Shown: positions 34,479 to 42,769, numbered from the stretch's first letter. The stretch is 64,000 nt of DNA from an uncultured Erythrobacter sp. (GCF_958304185.1 NZ_OY284433.1:1426001-1490000), one strand, 5' to 3'. Program-made: numbers and translations. The notes: generated by a model from the sequence alone, not told the origin.

Positions 34479-36845
34479 ATGACATTGACGACCAGAGCGC
34501 GACGGACGTTCCTTCGGGCGGCCCTTCTGAGCACAGCCCTGTCAGCGACGACGGCTTTTGCGCAGACGGCCGATCCTGCGGCGCAGGAAGCAGCGCCGGA
34601 TGACGATTCGATCAAGGAAATCGTCGTTACCGCGCGGTTCCGGACGGAAACCCTGCAAGACACCCCGATTGCGATCAGCGCTGTCTCGGCCCAATCGATC
34701 GAACAGGTCGTCATCACCGACGTCAACAGCCTGCAACGTCTGCTGCCCAACGTGCAGCTGAGCCGGATCAACTTCAGCGGTCAGGCGCTCGGCGCGTCGA
34801 TCCGCGGGATCAGCTTCGCCGACTTGGAAAAGACCTTCGATCCCGCCATCGGCGTGGTGATCGACGGTGTGTTCCTCGGCACCAACACCGGCGCCAATAT
34901 CGACTTTGACGATCTGGAATCGATCGAAGTGCTGCGCGGGCCGCAGGGCACTTTGTTCGGGCGCAACACCATCGGCGGCACGATCAGCGTGCGCCACTCC
35001 CGCCCCACGGGCGAGCTCGGCGGCAAGTTCAAGGCGCGCTATGGCAGCTTCAACGCGCTCGATCTCGAAGGCGTGCTCAATCTGCCCCAGATCGGCGATG
35101 CCCTGTCGATCAAGCTTGCAGGGCTGCGCCGCACATCAGATTCGCCGACCATCAACCGCTACACCAACGAACGCGAAGACGGTCGCGACATCTACAACAT
35201 CAGCGCCACGGCGCTGCTCGAACTCGGCGAATTCACCGCCTTGGCAAGCGTTGCCTACAACAAGGACCGTTCGAAGTTTCCCACCGCGATCAACCTGACC
35301 CGCGCCTCTGGCCTCGCGTTCGGTGCGGGCGGGAACATCTGCGACTATACCAATGCGATCGGCCTCGGCGATCTGGGCTGCGACACGCAAGGCGCGGTGC
35401 GTCAGGCGACTGAGAACTTCCGCCTCGCCAACACCAGCATCCCGTTCGAAAGCTTCTTCGAAGGCTGGGCCGCCAGCCTTGAGATGAACGGCAAGCTCGG
35501 CAATTTCAATGTGACGGCGATCACCGGCTTCCGCAAATCCAACGACCAGCTGCTCGAAGAAAACACCGGGACGCCGCCCGCATCCTATACCGGGGTTCCG
35601 GGAGCGGGCGTGCCGCTGTTCGTCGCCGCGCGCGATCAGGACTACAAGCAGTTCAGCCAGGAAATCCGTGTCGCAGGCGACATCACCGACTGGATGGATG
35701 TCGTCGCCGGGGTCTATTACCTCAACACCAGCTATTCGATCCAGCCGAACCTGTTCAACGGTACGCGCGGTGGGCTTGCCTATCTCGCCGTGCCGCTGTT
35801 CCCGCCGGCGGTGCCCGCGCCGACCTTGATCAATGTGCCGATCCAGAGCGCGACGGCGGCGCAGGATCTGCGGTCCTTCGCGGTGTTCGCGGAATCGATC
35901 TTCAAGCTGAGCGACAATATCCGCCTGACCGCGGGCGGGCGCTACACCATCGAAACCAAGGAGTTCGAGCTCGACCAGACCCTCGCCGTGCCATTCAGCG
36001 CGGATGGCAAGAAGACCTGGCGCGATCCGACCTGGCGCGTGATCCTCGACTGGAAGCCGACCGACGATACCCTGATCTACGGCAGCTGGTCGCGGGGCTT
36101 CCGCTCCGGCGGCTGGAACGGCCGCGCCACCACCGCCGCCGCGATCGGCCCATACGAACCTGAAACCGTCGACAGCTTCGAAGTGGGCGCCAAGACCGAA
36201 TTTGCCGATGGCAAGGTTCAGCTCAACGCCGCCGCCTTCATTGTGAAGTACAACGACAAGCAGGAAGAAATCATCCGTCCGGCCACGGGCGGCGGGACCG
36301 AGACCATCGTCGACAACGCTGCCAACGCGGAGACAAAGGGGATTGAGCTTGAACTGATTGCCCGGGCCACGCCTGAACTGACCTTCCGGGCAGCAGGGGC
36401 TTACCTCTCGGCCAAGTATAACGACTTCCTGATCCCCGATCTCGCCAACCCCGGCCAATTCGTCGACATCACCAATGTCGCGAATTTCCGCCGCGCGCCG
36501 AAATGGACGGGCAATGTCGGCTTCGATTACGACAAGCCGCTGGATGATCGCAACAGCATCAACTTCAACACCAACCTTGCCTATCTCGATGACTTCTACA
36601 CCTCGCCCCGGCGCGATACGACCGGCCGGAACCGGGATAGCATCGCGGCGCATACCACGCTGGATGCCTCGCTCGCGTTCATCCACTCGGGCGACAGCTT
36701 CAAGCGTTTGCGGATCGCCGTCTATGGCCGCGATCTGCTCAACAAGGGCAACCGCATCACCAACACGCTTGATGCCGGGGTGTTCTACTTCGGTGTGGTC
36801 AGCGCCAACCGCGAAGGCGGCGTGGAACTGAGCATCGAGTTCTAA
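34479..36845 (+). CDS. TonB-dependent outer-membrane receptor near carotenoid oxygenases
   Basis: The 788-residue protein has a signal peptide (ending TTAFAQT), a TonB box KEIVVTARFR, and a plug with LQRLLPNVQLSRINFSG, IRGISFADLEKTF and the strongly conserved VEVLRGPQGTLFGRNTIGG-like run. The 22-strand barrel ends GGVELSIEF. This subgroup (IRG, LFGRNTIGG) is common in sphingomonads for uptake of aromatics and other hydrophobic compounds. Divergent from two carotenoid oxygenases, it is probably the uptake route for their substrate. GGGGAGAG precedes the ATG. Confidence 0.93.
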   Translation: MTLTTRARRTFLRAALLSTALSATTAFAQTADPAAQEAAPDDDSIKEIVVTARFRTETLQDTPIAISAVSAQSIEQVVITDVNSLQRLLPNVQLSRINFSGQALGASIRGISFADLEKTFDPAIGVVIDGVFLGTNTGANIDFDDLESIEVLRGPQGTLFGRNTIGGTISVRHSRPTGELGGKFKARYGSFNALDLEGVLNLPQIGDALSIKLAGLRRTSDSPTINRYTNEREDGRDIYNISATALLELGEFTALASVAYNKDRSKFPTAINLTRASGLAFGAGGNICDYTNAIGLGDLGCDTQGAVRQATENFRLANTSIPFESFFEGWAASLEMNGKLGNFNVTAITGFRKSNDQLLEENTGTPPASYTGVPGAGVPLFVAARDQDYKQFSQEIRVAGDITDWMDVVAGVYYLNTSYSIQPNLFNGTRGGLAYLAVPLFPPAVPAPTLINVPIQSATAAQDLRSFAVFAESIFKLSDNIRLTAGGRYTIETKEFELDQTLAVPFSADGKKTWRDPTWRVILDWKPTDDTLIYGSWSRGFRSGGWNGRATTAAAIGPYEPETVDSFEVGAKTEFADGKVQLNAAAFIVKYNDKQEEIIRPATGGGTETIVDNAANAETKGIELELIARATPELTFRAAGAYLSAKYNDFLIPDLANPGQFVDITNVANFRRAPKWTGNVGFDYDKPLDDRNSINFNTNLAYLDDFYTSPRRDTTGRNRDSIAAHTTLDASLAFIHSGDSFKRLRIAVYGRDLLNKGNRITNTLDAGVFYFGVVSANREGGVELSIEF

Positions 36846-36853
36846 AGCAATGC

Positions 36854-36877
36854 GGCCCGGGCGCTCGCGTCCGGGCC
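36854..36877 (+). terminator. Hairpin after TonB receptor gene
   Basis: GGCCCGG (36854-36860) pairs with CCGGGCC (36871-36877) around a 10-base loop, nine bases after the stop. It lacks a T-run, so it may be a weak terminator or an mRNA-stabilising stem; the next gene begins 26 bases later. Confidence 0.4.
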
Positions 36878-36902
36878 CGCCTTGCCCGCAGGAAGGCGGC
36901 AG

Positions 36903-37430
36903 ATGGACACGCAATCCCGACTGGCGCTGGCGGCGGACAAGCTCGAATGCGCCGAGCTGGTGGCCAAGATGGCGCGGGCAATTGACCGGCGCGATGCCGC
37001 ACTGCTGGCCAGCCTGTTCCACCCCGACGCGACCGACGATCATGGCCTGTTCAGCGGCACGGCGACCGATTTTGTCGCGTGGGTCATGCCCTTGCTCGCG
37101 ACAATGAAGCAGACCCAGCACGTCATCGGCCAAAGCCTGATCGCGGTCGACGGCGAGCGCGCGGTGGGGGAGAGCTACTTCATCGCTCACCACACTCTGG
37201 CAGGCCCCGATGGCGATCTGTTCATGGTGGCTGCCGGGCGTTACCTCGATACCTTCGAACGCCGCGCGGGCGTGTGGAAAGTGCTGCGCCGTCACGCGGT
37301 CTATGACTGGAACCGCACCGGCGCCTCCACCGACAATTTCGACCGCGCCGATCCCGGCCCGATGGCGTTTGGCCGGGCTGACCGCGAAGACCTGTCCTAC
37401 GCCTATTTTCAGGCCATCGGCGCGGGTTAG
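36903..37430 (+). CDS. SnoaL-like (NTF2 fold) protein
   Basis: The 175-residue product from the ATG at 36903 has a helical N-terminus (LECAELVAKMARAIDRRDAA) and LASLFHPDATDDHGLFSG. It continues with TQHVIGQSLIAVDG and RRAGVWKVLRRHAVYDWNR. That is the pattern of SnoaL_4 / ring-hydroxylating dioxygenase beta-subunit-like domains, which include cyclases, isomerases and dehydratases. Conserved His and Asp near DATDDHG could be catalytic. It follows the TonB receptor gene in the same direction, preceded by GCAGGAAGG, and may process the imported compound. Confidence 0.75.
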   Translation: MDTQSRLALAADKLECAELVAKMARAIDRRDAALLASLFHPDATDDHGLFSGTATDFVAWVMPLLATMKQTQHVIGQSLIAVDGERAVGESYFIAHHTLAGPDGDLFMVAAGRYLDTFERRAGVWKVLRRHAVYDWNRTGASTDNFDRADPGPMAFGRADREDLSYAYFQAIGAG

Positions 37431-37452
37431 GCTCCGGCCCGCGCGCCTGCCC

Positions 37453-38886
37453 TCAGGCTTGGTGGATCGCTTTCACCACCATGTAGCTGTCGAGCCCTTC
37501 CGAACCGCCCTCGCTGCCGAAGCCGGATTCCTTGACCCCGCCAAACGGCGCATCCGCGACCGAGATCGCAAAGCTGTTGATCCCGACCATCCCCGCCTCC
37601 AGCGCGTCACCCACCAGATTGGCAGTGCGCAGATCATTGGTGAAGGCGAAGGCGGCAAGGCCGAACGGCCCACGGTTGGCTTCGGCAATCGCCTCGTCGA
37701 GCGTGGCAAAGGGCCGGGTGACGGCAACCGGACCAAACGGCTCGGTGTTCATGATCGCAGCTTCGTTGGGCACATCGGCGAGCAAGGTCGGTTGGAAAAA
37801 GAACCCCTCGCCATAGGCCGCGCCCCCTGTCAGCAACCGACTCCCATGCGCGGTCGCATTGCCGATCAGGCTGGTGAGCGCAGCCGGGCGGCGCGGGTTG
37901 GCGAGCGGGCCCATCTGCACCCCCTCCTCCAGCCCATTGCCGACCTTGAGCGCCGCCGCCCGCTCGGCAAAGCCGGTAAGGAAGGCCTCGTAAATCCGCT
38001 CCTGCACATAGAAGCGCGTCGGCGCGACGCAGACTTGGCCGGCATTGCGGAACTTCTGCGCCACCAGCACATCGAGCACCTTGGGAAGATCGACATCGTC
38101 GAACACTAGCACCGGCGCGTGCCCACCCAGCTCCATCGTGATCCGCTTCAACCCGTCCGCCGCGAGCCGCATCAACTGCTTGCCCACCGCAGCCGAGCCG
38201 GTGAAGCTGACCTTGCTGATGATGGGCGAGGCAATCAGAGTCCGGCTGATCATGTCGGGCACGCCGAACACCAGCTGCGCCGCATTGGCCGGAACCCCGG
38301 CATCCAGCAGGCACCGCATCAGCGCCGAAGACGAGGCGGGGCATTCCTCGGCAGGCTTGGCAATCACCGAACAGCCCGCCGCCAGCGCGGGTGCGAGCTT
38401 CTTGGCGAGCATGTAGACCGGGAAGTTCCACGGCGTGAATACCGCCACCGGGCCGACCGGCTGTTTCAGCACCATCGCCCGCTGACCGGTGGGGCGCACC
38501 AGCACCCGGCCATAGGCGCGCTTGGCCTCCTCGGCGTAGAAGTCGAAAAACGACGCCGCGCCCATGATCTCGCCCAGCGCCTCGGCCTTAGGCTTACCCT
38601 GTTCGGTGGTCAGCAGCACCGCGATGGTATCGGCACGCTCACGGATGAGCGCCGCCGCCTTGCGCAAGATCGCCCCGCGCGTGTCAACATCAACCATGCG
38701 CCACTCTTTGAAACCCTGCTCGGCGGCGGCGAGCGCTTCTTCAAGATCGGCCGGGGTCGCCACAGGGAGGTCGGCAATGCCTGACCCGAGCGCAGGATTG
38801 AGCACGCGCAAGGTCTCCCGCCCCTCCCCGCTGCGCCAGCTGCCATTGATGAAAAGCGCAAGATCCGAAGTGTATTCCTGGGTCAT
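37453..38886 (-). CDS. NAD(P)-dependent aldehyde dehydrogenase (succinate-semialdehyde dehydrogenase-like)
   Basis: The 477-residue ALDH contains VFTPWNFPVYM, the cofactor loop SFTGSAAVGKQL, the general base in MELGGHAP and the catalytic cysteine in NAGQVCVAPTRF. NTEPFGPVAV and the C-terminal GGVKESGFGSEGG match the SSADH/GabD group. It oxidises an aldehyde to the acid. Aldehydes are products of carotenoid-oxygenase cleavage, so it could act downstream of the two oxygenases here. I start at 38886 (MTQEYTSDL). It faces the alpha/beta hydrolase gene divergently. Confidence 0.9.
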   Translation of the reverse strand: MTQEYTSDLALFINGSWRSGEGRETLRVLNPALGSGIADLPVATPADLEEALAAAEQGFKEWRMVDVDTRGAILRKAAALIRERADTIAVLLTTEQGKPKAEALGEIMGAASFFDFYAEEAKRAYGRVLVRPTGQRAMVLKQPVGPVAVFTPWNFPVYMLAKKLAPALAAGCSVIAKPAEECPASSSALMRCLLDAGVPANAAQLVFGVPDMISRTLIASPIISKVSFTGSAAVGKQLMRLAADGLKRITMELGGHAPVLVFDDVDLPKVLDVLVAQKFRNAGQVCVAPTRFYVQERIYEAFLTGFAERAAALKVGNGLEEGVQMGPLANPRRPAALTSLIGNATAHGSRLLTGGAAYGEGFFFQPTLLADVPNEAAIMNTEPFGPVAVTRPFATLDEAIAEANRGPFGLAAFAFTNDLRTANLVGDALEAGMVGINSFAISVADAPFGGVKESGFGSEGGSEGLDSYMVVKAIHQA

Positions 38887-39059
38887 GGCCGGTCCTGTTG
38901 GTTGGGGCGCTGCGATCATGTCCCGCCTAGCCGATGAGCGCAGCCAAGAGACCTGTGTATTTTGCACAGGCAATCCAGCCCGCGCCTGTCAGAGAGGATA
39001 GCTTGCACGCCCACCGGCGGCAGGGCTACGGTGCTCCACCAGTGGCAGAGGGGCTCCCG

Positions 39060-40010
39060 ATGACGATCAGCGCACAGACGGACCCGCACCAGCACAGTTC
39101 CGCCAATCCGCCGCCGATCGCGCCCGAACTGGCGGCGCTCGACAAGAAGCTCGGCAAGCTAGTGGTGAACCGCTTCACCTACCGCCTGCTCCGGCTGCTG
39201 GGACGGTTTGTGCGCCCGCCGTTTGATCCTGCCGGTGTCAGCCTCGAATATGATCATACCGGCGGAGAGCGCATGGCGATCATCACGCCGGAGACTCGCA
39301 GCGGCAATGGCGCGCTGATCCTGTTTCACGGCGGCGGCTTCGTGTTCGGACGGCCGGAGGACATATTCCCCAAGGCCGCCATGTTCGCCAAGACGCTGGG
39401 CGTGCCGGTGATCTGTCCGGCCTACCGGCTCGCGCCCCAAGCCCCGTTTCCCGCCGCGCTCAATGATTGCCACGCCGCCTGGCACCGCGTGCTCGCCCGC
39501 GCCGAGGCGTTTGGGATCGACCGGGCGAAGATCGTGATCGGCGGCTACAGCGCGGGCGGCGGCCTTGCAGCCAATCTGGTGCACCGACTGCACGACGAGG
39601 GCGGCCAGCAACCCGCCGCGCAGTTGCTGATCTACCCGATGCTGGATGATCGCACCGCCCAGCGCCGCGAACTCGATACCCCGCGCCACAGCATCTGGAG
39701 CAACGCCAATAACCGCTTTGCTTGGCCCGCCTATCTCGGCGGCGAGCGCGACGCGCAGGCCCTGCCTTACGCCGCCGCAGCACGCCGCGCAGACCTGTCA
39801 GGCCTCCCCCCGGCATGGGTGGGCGTCGGCAGCTGCGATCTCTTCTTAGACGAGGTGCGCGACTATGCGGCGCGCCTCAAGGAAGCGGGCGTGGCGGTGG
39901 TCTATGAGGAAGTCGCAGGAGGTATCCACGCGTTCGACATGGACGCCAACCCGCTCGCGAGCGCCTTCACCGCCTTGCAGGTCGACTTTACGCAGCGGCA
40001 CGTTGCCTAA
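39060..40010 (+). CDS. Alpha/beta hydrolase, hormone-sensitive-lipase type esterase
   Basis: The 316-residue protein from 39060 has the oxyanion HGGGFVFG near residue 90, the nucleophile elbow GGYSAGGGLAAN and a catalytic aspartate candidate in SCDLFLDEVRDYA. The histidine lies in GGIHAFDM near the C-terminus. This is the bacterial HSL/family IV esterase pattern, acting on short acyl esters. No signal peptide is visible, so it is cytoplasmic. It is the last gene before the tRNA-Gly/integration site. Confidence 0.88.
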   Translation: MTISAQTDPHQHSSANPPPIAPELAALDKKLGKLVVNRFTYRLLRLLGRFVRPPFDPAGVSLEYDHTGGERMAIITPETRSGNGALILFHGGGFVFGRPEDIFPKAAMFAKTLGVPVICPAYRLAPQAPFPAALNDCHAAWHRVLARAEAFGIDRAKIVIGGYSAGGGLAANLVHRLHDEGGQQPAAQLLIYPMLDDRTAQRRELDTPRHSIWSNANNRFAWPAYLGGERDAQALPYAAAARRADLSGLPPAWVGVGSCDLFLDEVRDYAARLKEAGVAVVYEEVAGGIHAFDMDANPLASAFTALQVDFTQRHVA

Positions 40011-40040
40011 CCCGGCATCGGTAAAATATTCCGGAGAATG

Positions 40041-40114
40041 TGGAGCGGGTGAAGGGAATCGAACCCTCGTCGTAAGCTTGGGAAGCTTCTGCTCTACCAT
40101 TGAGCTACACCCGC
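40041..40114 (-). tRNA. tRNA-Gly (anticodon CCC)
   Basis: The minus strand folds as a 74-nt tRNA with encoded CCA: acceptor GCGGGTG/CACCCGC, D-arm GCTC/GAGC, anticodon loop TTCCCAA and T-arm GAGGG TTCGATT CCCTT. The anticodon CCC reads GGG glycine codons. The top pair of the anticodon stem (27-43) is G-A. Its 5' half (from 40114 down to 40075) is repeated at 60680-60722, so the gene is the integration site of the island. The integrase gene ends only 19 bases upstream of its 5' end and is read into it, so the native promoter is no longer adjacent. Confidence 0.93.
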
Positions 40115-40117
40115 ATC
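40075..40117. other. attL, 43-bp direct repeat overlapping the tRNA-Gly 5' half
   Basis: The 43 bases begin AGCTTGGGAAGCTTCTGC and end CACCCGCATC, and are identical to 60680-60722. The repeat covers the tRNA from its first base through the anticodon loop and part of the anticodon stem, plus three flanking bases. Confidence 0.93.
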
Positions 40118-40133
40118 GCCTTGAAAAGGCTTG

Positions 40134-41261
40134 CTAATTTTTCGCGGCCTCTTCGCGGTTTACAGTTCGGTTTACACCGCCCTGCGAAATGCGCTCGCCC
40201 ATTGCCACGACGACACGCGATTGGTCAACATAGGTTCGGCGAATTCCCGACACCTGCTCGACCGACCAGCCCATCACGTCAGCCACCTCGGCGTTGGCCA
40301 AACCTGCGAGAATTAGGCGCGTGGCAAAAGTCCCTCTGACGTCGTGGAGATGCTTCTTGCGCCGCTCGCCGGTATCGGGATCGACGTAGGCAATGTCGGC
40401 TGCATCCCTGATCCGGTTGAAGGACCCGCCAAAGCCATCACCCGACCAGGACTTGCCGTGGCTGTTTACGAGCAGAGTGCGCACACCATCCTTGCGCTTT
40501 CGGGTGGCAAGTTCGGCGAGCAATGCATCGAGTTCTGGGATACGGGGCATTGTCGCTGTCCGACGCCTGCCCCTGCTGACCTTCAAGGCGCGTTTGACGA
40601 TCGCATGGTCATATACGTCGTCCAGAGTGACGGTGACCAGATCCTCGCGCCGAAGGCCGGTCAGGGCGCAAAGCCGGAGCCCATCGATGACATGCTGAAG
40701 CCCCTGCTTTTCCGCTTCGGCGGCAAAGCGCTGGATGTCTTCTTCGGTCCAGACGATCTCCGCGCGTTTGCCACCGCGGTAGAGGGTGGGGATGCCGACT
40801 GCCACGTTGAGTAGCACTCTGCCGCGGAGCACGCCGAACTTGAGGAGCTCGCGCAGCACCATCACGCCGAGGTCGGCACCACGCGGTGTCTCGGCACGGC
40901 TGTCACGCCAAGAGACGACCTTCGCCTTCATACGCGGATCATTCCAGACGTTCAGCGGCTTATCGCCCCACCGCCTGGTAATCTGTTTCAGCTGTGAGCC
41001 CCAGGTCTTCTTGGTGCCCTCCCCAAGCGCCTTCCACTCGGGGCTCTGCTCCCACTCCCGGATCAGCGAGTTCAACGAGGTTTGCTCGGGTGCATTCGCC
41101 TGCTCGATCGCCGCGATTGCCAGCTTCAACTCGGCGGCGGTCAGAAGCGGCTTCCTTCCACCCTCTCGGCGAGCGACTGAAGGACCACCGCGCCAAGCGT
41201 AGACGTGCCAAACGACGCCTGCCTTGGTCTTCTTCGGCACATAGTGCAGCCCCTTAATCAT
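40134..41261 (-). CDS. Tyrosine recombinase / integrase of the island
   Basis: The 375-residue integrase has an N-terminal arm-binding part, a core-binding helical domain (about residues 60-160) and a catalytic domain. Visible catalytic residues are R204 in TGLRRED, H306 and R309 in HLHDVRGTFAT, W332 in MGWS (replacing the second histidine, an accepted variant) and nucleophile Y344 in IRRTYVD. It inserts and excises the element at tRNA-Gly. The ATG overlaps the stop of the small upstream gene (ATGA). The gene is read toward the tRNA, only 19 bases away. Confidence 0.93.
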   Translation of the reverse strand: MIKGLHYVPKKTKAGVVWHVYAWRGGPSVARREGGRKPLLTAAELKLAIAAIEQANAPEQTSLNSLIREWEQSPEWKALGEGTKKTWGSQLKQITRRWGDKPLNVWNDPRMKAKVVSWRDSRAETPRGADLGVMVLRELLKFGVLRGRVLLNVAVGIPTLYRGGKRAEIVWTEEDIQRFAAEAEKQGLQHVIDGLRLCALTGLRREDLVTVTLDDVYDHAIVKRALKVSRGRRRTATMPRIPELDALLAELATRKRKDGVRTLLVNSHGKSWSGDGFGGSFNRIRDAADIAYVDPDTGERRKKHLHDVRGTFATRLILAGLANAEVADVMGWSVEQVSGIRRTYVDQSRVVVAMGERISQGGVNRTVNREEAAKN

Positions 41262-41464
41262 AGCACTCCGAGCGCATCAAGCCGGTCGAAATCATTCGCG
41301 GGATCGGTCGTAATCGACCCTTGCGTCACTATCCTGATGGTCCCGTCAGGGCGTATCTCCACCGCCCCGATAGCGATGCCCGCCTTGGCGCAACTGCGGA
41401 TCGCACGCTGGACAGACGGCGAAGACGGGTAGGCATGAGCGCCGGGAATAGCGTGCTTAGACAT
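41258..41464 (-). CDS. Small protein coupled to the integrase (possible excisionase or directionality factor)
   Basis: The 68-residue protein starts at 41464 and overlaps the integrase start by four bases. It is moderately basic, with a predicted helix SPSVQRAIRSCAKAGIA followed by strands AVEIRPDGTIRIVTQ. No family was recognised. Position directly ahead of int and size are typical of excisionases, but no HTH is obvious. The predicted promoter -10 (41472-41477) is so close that the transcript could be nearly leaderless. Confidence 0.6.
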   Translation of the reverse strand: MSKHAIPGAHAYPSSPSVQRAIRSCAKAGIAIGAVEIRPDGTIRIVTQGSITTDPANDFDRLDALGVL

Positions 41465-41465
41465 T

Positions 41466-41499
41466 TGTGTTGATATACACGCATTATTGCCCTGGTCAA
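41466..41499 (-). promoter_or_regulatory. xis-int promoter with overlapping operator (AATGCGTGT-N6-ACACA)
   Basis: On the minus strand TTGACC (41499-41494) and TATATC (41477-41472) are 16 bases apart. The -10 lies inside the 20-bp sequence 41485-41466, which reads AATGCGTGT, six bases, ACACA. The same 14 flanking bases recur at 42111-42130 after the neighbouring regulator gene. A repressor binding here would block xis-int transcription. Confidence 0.65.
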
Positions 41500-41538
41500 G
41501 GGGTTGCTGGCATGCATGTGTGGCGCTATGCATGCGGT

Positions 41539-42099
41539 ATGACGCGCGAGATCAACCCGGGATTGGCAGACAGTCATGCTGCGCGAATGCTGGCAGCCGG
41601 GCTTGAAAATGCATCGCGCGAACGAAGGCTGAGCGCGCGCAAGATCGCCGAGATGTTGAACTACAAGCAGTCAGTCGTCCTCAGCCACATGGCGTCGGGC
41701 CGCGTGCCGATCCCGATCGATCGCGCCGAGCAGATTGCCGACGTGCTGCAACTCGACCGCGAGGAGTTCCTAAAAGCGATCCTTAAGCAGCGCCACCCTG
41801 AGGTAGATTGGCGCTTCATCGAGGGAGCAGCAGAAGGTGCATCCAGCGAGGGCCTTGTGCATGAGTTGGCCGTCAGCATGGGCAAGCCGCTCGGCGAACT
41901 CAGCATGGAGCAGCGCGCCGTCATGCGGGAGGTCGCTGCCGACCCTCAACCCCGACGGCGCTGGCTGAGTGTGCACGAGCTAATTGCTGTCGAGACGATC
42001 CGCGAAGCACGTCCTGCGGTGAGCTCCGAGGGTCTGCCGCCCTCGGATCTGACCGCAATCCGGGAAGCGCTTCGATCTATTGGATTCAAGGAAGACTGA
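41539..42099 (+). CDS. HTH (XRE-like) DNA-binding regulator of the island
   Basis: From the ATG at 41539 the product has 186 residues. Residues about 25-65 (RRLSARKIAEMLNYKQSVVLSHMASGRVPIPI) form a lambda-repressor-type HTH, followed by DRAEQIADVLQLDREEFLKAIL, the usual closing helices of XRE domains. The remainder is helical and not recognised, and ends LRSIGFKED. It is divergent from xis-int and lies between two copies of the operator AATGCGTGT-N6-ACACA. It is therefore the best candidate for the repressor that controls both sides. Alternative starts upstream at 41467 and 41512 exist. Confidence 0.75.
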   Translation: MTREINPGLADSHAARMLAAGLENASRERRLSARKIAEMLNYKQSVVLSHMASGRVPIPIDRAEQIADVLQLDREEFLKAILKQRHPEVDWRFIEGAAEGASSEGLVHELAVSMGKPLGELSMEQRAVMREVAADPQPRRRWLSVHELIAVETIREARPAVSSEGLPPSDLTAIREALRSIGFKED

Positions 42100-42110
42100 C
42101 CCACCGCGCG

Positions 42111-42140
42111 AATGCGTGTTAATACACACAGATTTGTGTG
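42111..42140. promoter_or_regulatory. Second operator copy upstream of the HUH-like gene
   Basis: AATGCGTGT-TAATAC-ACACA (42111-42130) repeats the site found over the xis-int promoter. It overlaps another dyad, CACACA-GATT-TGTGTG (42125-42140). It lies 11 bases after the regulator's stop codon and 45 bases before the next start. A TACAAT (42163-42168) may be that gene's -10. Confidence 0.6.
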
Positions 42141-42174
42141 GCAAAACTACCGCCGATCATGCTACAATCGGGGC

Positions 42175-42633
42175 ATGACGAGCTTTCACCAACATCGCCT
42201 TGTTCGCCGAGCCCTCGTGGACTGGACGGCCGAAAAGCGCTTCTCCCATGCGCTGACGCTTAACACCGACCGAGTCGTGAGCGCGACCAGCCTCGGCTCG
42301 ATCTTCAAAACCTTCTGCCTGGAATTCGACCGAGGAACCTTAGGCCGCAATCTGACGCGCGTGCCGCAGTCGAACCGGCTGGATGCGATCGCATTCCCGG
42401 AGAAGCTCTCCACCAACGCGCACCTTCACGCATTTGCCGATCTCAAGCTCGCCAGCACGATCAAGGGCAGTGATGCAGCTGCCCTCGAATTCGCACGGGT
42501 CTGCTGGATGAAGGCGACGAACGGCGCTGGAACGTTCTTCCAGCGGCCACAGCCTGACGGCGGGTGGAGCGGCTATTGCACCAAGCGCTTCGACGGCACT
42601 TACTTCTTCTCCCAGAATTACTGGCCGCACTGA
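42175..42633 (+). CDS. Small HUH-type endonuclease candidate (Rep/relaxase-like)
   Basis: The 152-residue protein is not a family I can name, but three motifs appear in the order and spacing of rolling-circle Rep / Y1 HUH nucleases. They are a hydrophobic strand ALTLNTD (motif I, about residue 27), NAHLHAF with the paired histidines (motif II, about residue 83) and GYCTKRF with a Y-x-x-K (motif III, about residue 133). Such proteins nick single-stranded DNA through a tyrosine. The size is near the minimum for this fold. It sits next to an iteron-like array, consistent with replication or transposition initiation. Function is inference. Confidence 0.5.
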   Translation: MTSFHQHRLVRRALVDWTAEKRFSHALTLNTDRVVSATSLGSIFKTFCLEFDRGTLGRNLTRVPQSNRLDAIAFPEKLSTNAHLHAFADLKLASTIKGSDAAALEFARVCWMKATNGAGTFFQRPQPDGGWSGYCTKRFDGTYFFSQNYWPH

Positions 42634-42769
42634 TCTCGCTGATCATCGCCGCCCGGAGCGGAAACAGTGCCCTTGCCGTCGGCGGGTCAACACTGAGGCC
42701 AAGTATGGCAGCTGCTCCTGAGCAGCTTTCATGATCCTATGGAATCAAGGAACCCATGGAATCGAGAAG

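Noticed and set aside
35136-37295. Long open frame (719 codons) antisense to the TonB receptor and SnoaL-like gene
   Set aside because: The same type of shadow. The sense frames show clear family signatures.
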